From Minisyncoccota bacterium (lineage in GTDB: Bacteria; Patescibacteriota; Minisyncoccia; SW-4-49-11), in assembly GCA_018609785.1 (NCBI GenBank), contig JAHEOE010000127.1, positions 1-9,308 on the forward strand: a DNA stretch of 9,308 bases. Reading direction: 5' to 3'. Below, piece by piece: positions 1 to 6,857 of this stretch (its first letter is position 1; each line of letters opens with the position of its first letter). The notes beneath the pieces were generated by a model. That model searched no databases, was not told the origin of the DNA, and was given only the letters and a program-made list of their open reading frames with translations. The position numbers and the translations under genes were made by a program.

Positions 1-719
1 ATTTTGTCCTTCGCGCTAAGTTGGCTTGGCGGCGTAGAGGAGCCAATCCGCATAAGCCAAAGCGGGAAGTCCCCACCGCCGATGCTTCCATACGCAATCC
101 AGTTTTCGGAGGGCTCTAGGCGCTGCGTGGTAGCGATTCCTACGTTCGATTCCCAGTCTGAGATAACAGTATCCAACTCTCCCGCCCAAAAGTTTCCGGT
201 AAAGCCTCCCATGAAATAACGGCCTTTTTGATAACAAGCCGCTTCTGGATTGAGCTGGTCGTCAACGTAAACTGCATTGTTACTATCTCCCGGATAAGTA
301 GCTTCAGGAGCTACGTTAAAGACAACACAATTGCCCTTAACCGCATACCAACTATTCTGAGCCTGCGCCACTTGCCGCTGGTTTCCTCCAAGGGGAATAC
401 CCAGCGAGGTTGAAGTATTACGCGCATCCAGTGTGTCCTGATTGGTAAGGCTCCAAGGAACACTCTCTGTGATCTTGTCAACAGCAGTTTCTTGGAGAAG
501 ATAAAGCGAGTCCGTCGCTTCAACTAGCTGAGGATAAGGCCAATCTGTTGGGACTCCACCATCAAACGGATCTCGCAGAAAGCTATAAGGTTGAAGCCCC
601 TCCTGTTCAGGCCGAAGGTTAAGCAGATCAACCGCATGGGTAGAGCCAAAGCCGAGCTCCTTAGGCTGGAGTCCTCGGCTTAGGTCCTCTCTACTAAGGC
701 GTTGGGTGAACTCACGCAT
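1..719 (-). CDS. Partial phage structural protein, possible head-closure/DNA-stabilisation protein (N-terminal 239 residues)
   Basis: The frame opens with ATG at 719 and stays open for 239 codons to the left edge, so only the N-terminus is present. Residues 1-60 hold polar text with a 'DLLNLRPEQEGLQPY' stretch. The rest is rich in Gly, Trp, Tyr and Asn with short alternating hydrophobic segments (for example 'NSWYAVKGNCVVFNVAPEA' at 122-140 and 'GRYFMGGFTGNFWAGEL' at 166-182), which suggests repeated beta strands such as a beta-propeller. It follows the head-tail adaptor and one unknown gene and overlaps that gene by 8 bases. In P22-like phages a beta-propeller stabilisation protein (gp10 type) occupies this place; this match is by position and general look only, not by a recognised motif. 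A tail or other connector protein is the alternative. No Shine-Dalgarno sequence precedes the start. Confidence 0.75.
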   Translation of the reverse strand, partial: MREFTQRLSREDLSRGLQPKELGFGSTHAVDLLNLRPEQEGLQPYSFLRDPFDGGVPTDWPYPQLVEATDSLYLLQETAVDKITESVPWSLTNQDTLDARNTSTSLGIPLGGNQRQVAQAQNSWYAVKGNCVVFNVAPEATYPGDSNNAVYVDDQLNPEAACYQKGRYFMGGFTGNFWAGELDTVISDWESNVGIATTQRLEPSENWIAYGSIGGGDFPLWLMRIGSSTPPSQLSAKDK

Positions 720-1152
720 GAGTTGTTTCAATTGTCACAACACTTTCCACAAGTCCCACTGCTTCCTCCTCGTCGCTTTTCAACTTCACGGAAATAACAT
801 CCCCTTTTTCCAACGAAAGATCAACTCCGAAGTCTCGAAGCTCCATTTGTTTGGAAAGATTCTCAACCGTAGTCCTCATTTCCGACTTACCCCTTTGGAG
901 CCTAAGCCGCAAGAAGTAGTGAGACTCCACGTTGCCTTTTAGCTGGATAACTATCTTCTCCAACTTCCCGCTTTGAGAAATCTGAGCCACCCCAATTTCG
1001 TCTCCGGGAAGAGGCTCCTTCGTCCGCTGCGTAAAGGGAACAGTTTTCTTTTCAGGCTCATCAGGCCGATGCGCTTCTTGCCACTCACGCACCAAACCTT
1101 CCTTCCTCGCTTCACGGAACGACATATCCAGAAGCTCTTCCTCACCAGGCAT
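712..1152 (-). CDS. Unknown phage structural protein, beta-rich C-terminal half
   Basis: This 146-residue protein is not one I recognise. The ATG at 1152 lies 11 bases inside the end of the adaptor gene, and the TGA at 712 overlaps the next start by 8 bases, so it sits in a tightly coupled chain. An AAGGG about 11 bases before the start is a weak ribosome binding site. Residues 1-50 are polar and charged, with a short helix-like segment (SFREARKEGLVREWQEA, 11-27). From about 53 on, strands alternate ('KLEKIVIQLKG' at 63-73, 'SHYFLRLRLQRG' at 77-88, 'GDVISVKLKSDEEEAVGLV' at 117-135), which would suit a small beta-sandwich. By position between the adaptor and the next structural gene it may be a head-completion or connector protein. 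No function can be assigned from sequence alone. Confidence 0.8.
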   Translation of the reverse strand: MPGEEELLDMSFREARKEGLVREWQEAHRPDEPEKKTVPFTQRTKEPLPGDEIGVAQISQSGKLEKIVIQLKGNVESHYFLRLRLQRGKSEMRTTVENLSKQMELRDFGVDLSLEKGDVISVKLKSDEEEAVGLVESVVTIETTHA

Positions 1153-1834
1153 TATTCATTTGGCCCTTGTTGAAGGAATCCTCTTGAACCAAGTTCGAGT
1201 CAATCTGCTGGACCCGCTTCTGAATTTGCCGCTCGAACTCCTGAACGCCTTGTCGGTTCCGGTGATCAATTTCAATAGCCCGACGTGCGGCTAAAACTAA
1301 CACTTCGGGATATTGAAGGCTCCACCACGATTCATCGCTATCTTGCTCTAGCGGAGTAGAGAAATACGCAGTTGTGATTACCAGCGTATATTCCTTATCC
1401 GCCCGAGGATGAAAAACGATAAGCCGTTCCGATAGCTCCGTAGCGGAGGCAGATCCGTCACGGTGAATCCCTAGCGCATAGCGCGTAGGCTTATCCTGTT
1501 CCGCCTGATTCTGGAGATACGTTAAGTCCCCAAAGCGGTTGTAGAACTCTCTCAGCGGAACGCGATCAAGAAAACTAGGCTGCTCGCCGCTTTCTTGAAG
1601 CCGAACAGTCTCAATCGCCCGAATGTTTGGAAAAGAAACCGACGCGTCCCCCACCGAGGTAGTTTTTTCTACCTCAGCGAGGGACTTAGGCGTTGGCAGT
1701 TCATCGTCTAAAAACCTCTGCCCCGCTTGAATATACCAATCCGCTCCATCGTCGGCGTAGTTCGTAGTGTCAACTACGAGATCAGTACGCCCCGTTGCAA
1801 TAATGAGCCGCTCGCGTATTTCTACGAGAGTCAT
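1142..1834 (-). CDS. Head-tail adaptor (connector) protein
   Basis: The 230-residue product has the layout of phage adaptor proteins that bind beneath the portal ring and form the first layer of the neck. An N-terminal helix (MTLVEIRERLIIATGR) is followed by 'DWYIQAGQRFLDDEL' (32-46), a strand region with 'FPNIRAIETVRLQE' (68-81), 'PLREFYNRFGDLTY' (93-106), 'RLIVFHPRADKEYTLVI' (137-153), then 'WWSLQYPEVLVLAARRAIE' (170-188) and a long C-terminal helix with 'HRNRQGVQEFERQIQKRVQQID' divided over 191-212. The order of elements, with a Pro-Glu before a helix and an Arg-Asn after it, is what I know from this family. The start ATG at 1834 shares one base with the TAA of the gene before (TAATG) and has a GAGG about seven bases upstream. 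The location just after the capsid gene agrees with the role. Confidence 0.72.
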   Translation of the reverse strand: MTLVEIRERLIIATGRTDLVVDTTNYADDGADWYIQAGQRFLDDELPTPKSLAEVEKTTSVGDASVSFPNIRAIETVRLQESGEQPSFLDRVPLREFYNRFGDLTYLQNQAEQDKPTRYALGIHRDGSASATELSERLIVFHPRADKEYTLVITTAYFSTPLEQDSDESWWSLQYPEVLVLAARRAIEIDHRNRQGVQEFERQIQKRVQQIDSNLVQEDSFNKGQMNNAW

Positions 1835-2025
1835 TATTCATCCTCACGGTCAGGAGCAGGCGCGGACTGAGAACCCGTTTCCTGCGTAGGCCGACCGCTC
1901 TGCGGAGGAGCAGGATGAGTGAAAGATCCGCTATCGCTGTCAGGCGCGTTCGGACTTCCACCCGGTTTGTTCCCTTCCTCCTCGCGATGAGAGCGGTTGA
2001 CGCTTTGATTGCTAGTTCCAGGCAT
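1834..2025 (-). CDS. Small disordered Pro/Ser-rich protein between capsid and adaptor genes
   Basis: This 63-residue product has ten Pro and ten Ser, several Gly, Asp and Glu, and no Ile, Leu, Trp, Tyr or Cys, so it should be fully disordered. It ends in an acidic tail (APAPDREDE). The only usable start is the ATG at 2025, because an in-frame stop lies three codons upstream. It begins 23 bases after the capsid stop and its TAA overlaps the adaptor ATG by one base, which suggests that it is translated and coupled to the adaptor. No Shine-Dalgarno sequence is visible. Composition does not tell the role. A linker-like virion accessory protein or a translational relay into the adaptor gene are possible. 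A non-coding spacer that happens to stay open is the main alternative, though the exact TAATG junction argues against it. Confidence 0.6.
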   Translation of the reverse strand: MPGTSNQSVNRSHREEEGNKPGGSPNAPDSDSGSFTHPAPPQSGRPTQETGSQSAPAPDREDE

Positions 2026-2048
2026 AATGGTTTAGCTAGTTCGTGAGA

Positions 2049-3347
2049 TTAGTTATCGACACCAACACTGCCAAGAAGTCCCATCGTGTTGAGGTGGCCG
2101 TATTCCAGCCCGATCTCTGTCAGGAACTCCTCCTCGTCCCGGTCACGGGAGTCGTTGGTGGTCTGATCCTCCGAGGGATCAGTTTTGTAGATGGTATCCT
2201 GAACGTGCCGCATACGCAGCCGACGCGGTTCGAGGACAATCATCTGATTCCTCCACGCCGGGGAACGGGACATCAGAGGATGCGTTTTCAGCATCACAGT
2301 GCCAAAGGGCGTGAGCCAACGCTTGAGGCTCATCCCGAATGTGGTCTGAGTCTCGTCAATGTTGTAGGTCCCAAGCTCCTCAGCGAGGTCGTTAAGACCT
2401 TTCAGCGCACCCGAGCCACACAGTACCATCTTTTCACCTGTGCCGTAGCGGAAAAGGATCTCCAGCCGCTCGTTCAGCCAGTCCTTCCCATCAGCGAGCC
2501 ACGTTCCGGTATAGTTCCCGTTGCCCTGGAAGTCATCGATGTTCTGCGCCGGACCCTCTTTCTCCAGAGCGGTAACGATTCCCCGAGTGTAACGCTTCGG
2601 CTCGTCGCCGGAGGTATCAACGCCTTTCTCGCCCCAAATGAACGCCTTCTCCATCTCGACGCTATGGAGGTCAAGCGCCTCAGCCTTCATTTCCTCCTTC
2701 CGCCGCGCAGCGTCTCCGGTAGAGCGGAAGCGAGTCTGCTTCGTCGTCCGCGTGATTTTCAGCGGAGTGCGGAAGATCTGAGTGTAGTTATCTCCCTCCG
2801 ATTCGTCGTAGCTAATGGCTTCCGGCATATTCGCGCCTTCAGCGTGCGCCGAGCCAATCTGCTCGACCCAGAGGTCACTTTCACCATCGTTGATGGGATA
2901 CGTTCCATCCTCATCTTCCAGAAGCTCGACCTCGAGGTAGTAGTCACTGTTCCCGTCCTGGCCCTTCGAGATAACCTCCGCTCGAGTGTTGTACCGATAG
3001 TCTCCCTTCTGCGTGAGCAGAACGGTAAAGCCAACACGGAACTCCTCCTGCACCGCCTGATCAACGGTGATGTAGAACGTCGACCCGCTGTTCTGAGCAG
3101 AGGTCTTGGCGTTGGAGCTAACGGGCAGAGCCGTACCAACGTTATTGATGTTCCCCGCCTGCTCAGGGAATTTCTTGAGGAACCAGTGGTAGTGCGGGTC
3201 GAAGGTTCTCTCCAGATCCATCATGGACGAAAGCGCTGTGAGAGGCGCACGGCCATTTGGATAGAGATACATAATCATCTCCCGCCAATCTTCAGGACGT
3301 GTGTTAGCGCCCCAATCTAGTGTGTCGCGCAGTCCAAGAAAAGGCAT
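2049..3347 (-). CDS. Major capsid protein, SU10/DUF5309-like (HK97 fold expected)
   Basis: The 432-residue product forms the icosahedral shell. Motifs that I associate with the SU10-type capsid family are 'EGDNYTQIFRTPLKITRTT' (184-202), followed by a Gly and a charged helix leading to 'SVEMEKAFIWGEK' (229-241) and 'RYTRGIVTAL' (252-261). The family equivalents read roughly 'nytQifr..v.iS.T', 'iE.a.l.G' and 'R...Gi...i'. Residues about 75-175 form a strand-rich, acidic region ('YYLEVELLEDEDGTYP' at 136-151) that may be an inserted surface domain, making the protein longer than many relatives. The N-terminus (MPFLGLRDTLDWG) does not look like a long cleaved delta domain. The gene follows scaffold and a small beta protein, as expected for a capsid gene. 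The ATG at 3347 has an A-rich leader and no clear Shine-Dalgarno sequence. Confidence 0.85.
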   Translation of the reverse strand: MPFLGLRDTLDWGANTRPEDWREMIMYLYPNGRAPLTALSSMMDLERTFDPHYHWFLKKFPEQAGNINNVGTALPVSSNAKTSAQNSGSTFYITVDQAVQEEFRVGFTVLLTQKGDYRYNTRAEVISKGQDGNSDYYLEVELLEDEDGTYPINDGESDLWVEQIGSAHAEGANMPEAISYDESEGDNYTQIFRTPLKITRTTKQTRFRSTGDAARRKEEMKAEALDLHSVEMEKAFIWGEKGVDTSGDEPKRYTRGIVTALEKEGPAQNIDDFQGNGNYTGTWLADGKDWLNERLEILFRYGTGEKMVLCGSGALKGLNDLAEELGTYNIDETQTTFGMSLKRWLTPFGTVMLKTHPLMSRSPAWRNQMIVLEPRRLRMRHVQDTIYKTDPSEDQTTNDSRDRDEEEFLTEIGLEYGHLNTMGLLGSVGVDN

Positions 3348-3359
3348 TTTCTTAGTTAA

Positions 3360-3728
3360 TTATTCGGAGTCTGAGTGAAAGAGGTAGAAAACTTGCACCT
3401 TCTTAGCTTCTTCGCCTACGTTTGCGATATTCACCCCGTCGTTTTCGGCCAGATCGCCAACCTCAACGCCAGAAACATCTCCCGTTACCGAGACCGCCGA
3501 GCCGTCCCGGTTTGTAGAGAGGATTTCTCCATCTTCCTGGGTCGAGACAAACACCATACCGGAAGTATTCTCCGGCAGCGTGAGAGCCTTTCCACGCTCT
3601 ACGCTAGCCTCTCGCGTGAAAAGTTCGAGCCCATCACCATTTCCCTCGAACTCAACGTCGTTCTCGAAAGTTGTCGAGTCTCCAAAGACGTTGATTCCGT
3701 AAATTGCTAGAGCGTTTCTCGTAGCCAT
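3360..3728 (-). CDS. Small acidic beta-rich protein, candidate capsid decoration or head-fibre protein
   Basis: The 122-residue product carries about 23 acidic against 7 basic residues and is rich in Gly, Val, Ser and Thr. The N-terminus (IYGINVFGDSTTFENDVEFE, 9-28) resembles the short repeated strands at the start of phage fibre or decoration proteins. Residues about 47-85 ('KALTLPENTSGMVFVSTQED', then 'GEILSTNRDGSAVSVTGD') look like further strands and turns. It lies between the scaffold gene (6 bases away) and the major capsid gene (12 bases away), a place where capsid accessory proteins are often encoded. Both points favour a protein that binds the outside of the head, but no family motif settles this. 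The ATG at 3728 lacks a Shine-Dalgarno sequence. Confidence 0.78.
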   Translation of the reverse strand: MATRNALAIYGINVFGDSTTFENDVEFEGNGDGLELFTREASVERGKALTLPENTSGMVFVSTQEDGEILSTNRDGSAVSVTGDVSGVEVGDLAENDGVNIANVGEEAKKVQVFYLFHSDSE

Positions 3729-3734
3729 GACGAT

Positions 3735-4583
3735 CTAGCCCATTACTGAAAGCATTTTGTCGAGTTCGTCCTGTTCCTCCTCTGTTTCAGGCTGAGGCCG
3801 AGAGCCATTTCCTCCGCGTTGGTCGGGAGTAAAGGCCGGATTTTCCTGTGCCTCATTGTCAGCTTCCTGAGCCTGCTGTTCAATATCAAGCTCCCGACGC
3901 GCCATTTCAGCGGCGTTGTCGAACACTTCCTCAAGCGAGGCGTCCGGGTTTTCGCTGTTGTATTGGTTCGCTTTCTTCGCAACTACCTCGCGATGCTCTT
4001 CCAGTTCGGGATTATCATTCCAAAAACTCCGAACCGTCATGCGCTGATCAACGCGCTTCGCGGCCTCTTTCTGAACCAGTTGAGGAAGTTGCTCGAAAAC
4101 CTTTTCTTGAGTAAGCGCACTTACCTTCTCACCAAAGCTCCGAAGGAACTCGTTGAAGCTCTCTGGATCGGAAACAATTTCAGCGTGAACGTCTGGGTCT
4201 TCAACAAACTCCTCCTCCGAGAGATCTAGGATCGAGGCTTCTTCGCCTTTTTCCTCTCCGCTTTCTTCACTTTCTTCCTCTTCCGAGCTTTCTTCCTCTC
4301 CTCCCTCTAGCTTGGATTCAAGCTCCTCGATCTTCTCCTGAAGCTGCTGAACTTCTTCCGGGGTTTCTTCTCCTTCTTCGTTGGCTTCAACTGCCTCGCC
4401 TTCACGCTGTTCCCCCGACTTTGATTCTTCAGTTTGGTCAGGAGTTTCCTCCTGCGGAGTTTCCTCCCTTGGCGCTTCTGTGGACTCAGGCTCAAAGTTC
4501 CCGAGCTGCTGAACCATTTTGTCAACTTCCGACTCAGGCGCTTCGGTAGTGGTGGTTTCGGATTCTTCTGTGTTCTCAGCCAT
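3735..4583 (-). CDS. Capsid scaffolding (assembly) protein
   Basis: This 282-residue, extremely acidic protein should act as the internal scaffold on which capsid protein and portal assemble before DNA entry. Residues 1-75 are disordered and rich in Glu, Thr and Pro. A coiled-coil segment follows ('EEVQQLQEKIEELESKLEGG', 76-95), then an almost pure Glu/Ser/Gly tract (94-116). A helical middle part (about 117-250) holds 'FVEDPDVHAEIVSDP' and 'FWNDNPELEEHREVVAKKAN' (187-206), a pattern I know from scaffolds of this gene type. The C-terminus ends in a short amphipathic helix (DELDKMLSVMG, 272-282), the usual place for capsid binding. Its position upstream of the capsid gene agrees. It starts two bases after the preceding stop, with no Shine-Dalgarno sequence but an A-rich leader. 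No protease domain is visible in it. Confidence 0.85.
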   Translation of the reverse strand: MAENTEESETTTTEAPESEVDKMVQQLGNFEPESTEAPREETPQEETPDQTEESKSGEQREGEAVEANEEGEETPEEVQQLQEKIEELESKLEGGEEESSEEEESEESGEEKGEEASILDLSEEEFVEDPDVHAEIVSDPESFNEFLRSFGEKVSALTQEKVFEQLPQLVQKEAAKRVDQRMTVRSFWNDNPELEEHREVVAKKANQYNSENPDASLEEVFDNAAEMARRELDIEQQAQEADNEAQENPAFTPDQRGGNGSRPQPETEEEQDELDKMLSVMG

Positions 4584-4585
4584 GA

Positions 4586-4894
4586 CTATCGGTTTTCGTT
4601 TTGCTGTTGGAGATACTGGATTAGGATATCAGGCAGATCCTTAACTGCTCTCCAGCCTTGGATCTCGCCTTGGATTCTGCGAATGTTCTTTTCTTCCTCT
4701 GCTCTGATGAGCGAGTCAGTTAACCGTTCAAGCCTCTCTTCGATCAGTTGTTCTATGTCATCCCAAACGTGTGTTTCCAGCACGTTCTTGACCTCATTCG
4801 GAGAGCTTTTTAGCTCCGCGTCGTCGGGATGGCGACCGAAGGCATATTGTTGCGAATCTTGGTTGGAAAAGTCAAGGTTAAGTCCCTGAGCCAT
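4586..4894 (-). CDS. Small helical protein between portal and scaffold genes
   Basis: The product is 102 residues when started at the ATG at 4894, and 122 residues if started at the ATG at 4954. I prefer 4894: it overlaps the portal by 17 bases, in line with the short overlaps elsewhere, whereas 4954 would overlap by 77 bases and add a stretch unlike the rest. The upstream start does have a closer GAGG, so it stays possible. From residue about 35 the protein is predicted to be mostly helix ('VWDDIEQLIEERLERLTDSL', then 'RRIQGEIQGWRAVKDLPDIL'). The pattern of a Leu/Arg/Glu helix, then 'QG.I.gwr...dLP..L', is one I have seen in short proteins encoded near portals, whose role is not known to me. 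A portal or scaffold partner is a guess from position. Confidence 0.75.
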   Translation of the reverse strand: MAQGLNLDFSNQDSQQYAFGRHPDDAELKSSPNEVKNVLETHVWDDIEQLIEERLERLTDSLIRAEEEKNIRRIQGEIQGWRAVKDLPDILIQYLQQQNENR

Positions 4895-6857
4895 TTTGCT
4901 GTGTATCCATTGGTTGAAGATTACCGCGTTCTCTTTCCCTCGCCACCTCTTCATCAGGCCTCACTTCTGGCCGCTGAGTTCTCTGGACGAAGTTATCGAT
5001 GTTCTTAGCGCCCATTTGGCGGGCGATGTGTTTGAACATCTTTACCATATCAAACTGCTTAGCAAGTTGCGGATTCTGCGCTACGACTTGGTAAAGGTTC
5101 GTCCAAGTTTCCACATCCTCTGAGCCCGGAACAGAGGGATCAGTTGCGGTTATGTCGAAGGGGATTACAATATCCTCAGGCTCAACCTTTACCTTCCCGC
5201 CTTGGACCTCTTGTGAAAAGCCCTTTCCGCTCTGTTGATTCTGCTCGCCTTGGATCTTCACCCACGTTTCTCTGCTCATCAGCTGCTGAGTTTGATAAGC
5301 CAACAGTTTTCCAAGAGGCTGATGTGCTTGGTAGCCAATGATCCGTGCCGCTTTCTCCATTCTGGAAAGAACGCTTTGACGCGCTCCCTGAGAAGCCGCC
5401 GCGCTGATCCTTGGCCCTTCGTTCTGCACAACTCCCTTTGCCATATCCGTAGCGCCCGTTGACTGCTCCATTACGTTGAGGAGATAGCTTCCCTCCTCGA
5501 TGTGGCCCTTTGTAACATCCGCTACGTCAAGCTGCTGGATTCCTTCATCAATCCTCCCCTGCCCCCACGCCATTCGGCGCATCCTGATCAGCTTTCCAGG
5601 CTTCGGATCTTTCACGTCGTGGATATTCACCAGCTTCGGGTCCACGATGAACATATCGTTAATAGCTTTCCGAATGTTCATCAAGTGGCTTGAGTAGAGG
5701 AAATCAATGATCTGCTGCATATCCTGTACGATTTCCATCCGCGACGGCGGGGCGATGGAATGGCCGTCGTAGTCTGGAGAAGCTACTACAACGGGGAATT
5801 TGTTGTGGTCAAGGTTTAGTGGCCTCGCAGCGATAATCACGCTATCTCCCGCCACACCAAACTGCCACTTTTCAGGCTCTTGAGAAGAACCCAAGTTCCA
5901 CTCCGATGGAATGAGGTCTACGTACATCCAGATCTCATCTACTGGATTGTTATAGGCGTTGTCGGGCTGATCCCGCACATTCCGCCTACGTTGGCCCTCT
6001 GAGGCGTCGTTCATAATCAGCGCGGAGCGAGCGTCGTCCATCGCCTTCCGCACATAACGCCCGTTGAAGAACTCCTCCCGATCCCGTTCCCGGCGCAGAA
6101 GCTCCATTTCATTTGTGCGAGAGATCCAGCCCACAAACTCGCTTTTTTGAACTTCGTGAACCGGGACGTTGGGATCGGGAAGATATCTGTATGGGTCGAT
6201 GTTTTCCAGTTCGTGTCCCTCGTACATCATCTGTCGCCGCGACGTTCTGCGACGTTCTCTAACGTTAAAGGTTTGGTTTATAGCGTCAAGGATTCCAAAT
6301 TCCTCCACTTCGGTCGAAGCGCCATATTCCCGCGTCCACTTCGGCGCGATAACTCCCATGTTGTAGCTAAACGCATCGCGCCACATTGTGTGGAGTTTTA
6401 GGCCAAACTCTTTCTTCTTCGACTGCTGCGCGATGATCTGTTCGAGCATAAACGCCTTGTGCGCATCCTCTGGCCCTACCTCGTCGTATTGGAAGATTGT
6501 TCCCTCCAAGAACGCCGTTGTCATGTAGGTAAGGAGGGTCTCTAGGTTGGCGTAGGAGAAGGGAAGGACTACTTTTGGCATCTCGCCAATTTCGCTATCC
6601 TCCTCAGAGTCTCGCTTGAAGTCAGGAGGAACATGGCCCTTTAGTGATCTGTCAACCTCACGCCAATCGTCGTGACGATCTTGCATCGAGCGGTGAGACA
6701 TATCCGCTCTATTGTATATCATAGAAAGCAGGTCTTGGTGCTGCTCAGACCCAGGCTCTAAGTTGAGGCTGCGGGGATAGTCGTAGCTTTCCTCAACTTG
6801 GCTGAAGTTGTGCCGTGCCGGAGATGCTGGTGATTCGCCTCTTACAGAATGTGGCAT
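4878..6857 (-). CDS. Portal protein
   Basis: The 659-residue product should form the dodecameric ring at the packaging vertex, through which DNA passes and on which the terminase and later the adaptor dock. Visible family features include 'MPKVVLPFSYANLETLLTYM' (93-112) in the N-terminal part, 'IDPYRYLPDPNVPVHEV' (220-236), the 'NKFPVVVASPDYDGHSIAPP' segment (352-371) and 'RMEIVQDMQQIIDFLYSSHL' (373-392), 'VKDPKPGKLIRM' (415-426), and a long helical part with 'EQSTGATDMAKGV' (464-476) and 'ISAAASQGARQSVLSRMEKA' (484-503). The C-terminal tail is charged and then Gln/Asn-rich. At 659 residues it is on the large side. It follows the terminase with a one-base TAATG overlap and a GGAGAG about eight bases before the start. 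The gene order terminase-portal supports the call. Confidence 0.88.
   Translation of the reverse strand: MPHSVRGESPASPARHNFSQVEESYDYPRSLNLEPGSEQHQDLLSMIYNRADMSHRSMQDRHDDWREVDRSLKGHVPPDFKRDSEEDSEIGEMPKVVLPFSYANLETLLTYMTTAFLEGTIFQYDEVGPEDAHKAFMLEQIIAQQSKKKEFGLKLHTMWRDAFSYNMGVIAPKWTREYGASTEVEEFGILDAINQTFNVRERRRTSRRQMMYEGHELENIDPYRYLPDPNVPVHEVQKSEFVGWISRTNEMELLRRERDREEFFNGRYVRKAMDDARSALIMNDASEGQRRRNVRDQPDNAYNNPVDEIWMYVDLIPSEWNLGSSQEPEKWQFGVAGDSVIIAARPLNLDHNKFPVVVASPDYDGHSIAPPSRMEIVQDMQQIIDFLYSSHLMNIRKAINDMFIVDPKLVNIHDVKDPKPGKLIRMRRMAWGQGRIDEGIQQLDVADVTKGHIEEGSYLLNVMEQSTGATDMAKGVVQNEGPRISAAASQGARQSVLSRMEKAARIIGYQAHQPLGKLLAYQTQQLMSRETWVKIQGEQNQQSGKGFSQEVQGGKVKVEPEDIVIPFDITATDPSVPGSEDVETWTNLYQVVAQNPQLAKQFDMVKMFKHIARQMGAKNIDNFVQRTQRPEVRPDEEVARERERGNLQPMDTQQNGSGT

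Noticed and set aside
2026..2048. The capsid-to-microgene gap as a terminator or promoter
   Set aside because: It holds only a short TAGCTA palindrome without a stable stem or T-run, and no promoter boxes that I could support.
2759..3139. A 126-codon minus-strand frame inside the capsid gene with an Arg/Ser-rich product
   Set aside because: The Arg/Ser-rich, repetitive product is what a shifted reading of the capsid gene gives; no ribosome binding site and no separate role are visible.
2043..3320. A 425-codon open frame on the plus strand lying over the whole capsid gene
   Set aside because: It runs exactly antisense to the well-supported capsid gene, starts with GTG without a clear ribosome binding site, and its product has no sensible domain pattern. 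It stays open because of codon choice in the capsid gene.
3819..4229. Plus-strand open frames opposite the scaffold gene
   Set aside because: They are the reverse complement of the Glu-rich scaffold codons, giving Leu/Phe-rich text without motif support.
6235..6265. Near-tandem repeat gacgttct / cgacgttct
   Set aside because: It lies within the portal codons for an Arg-rich stretch and is short; coding content explains it.
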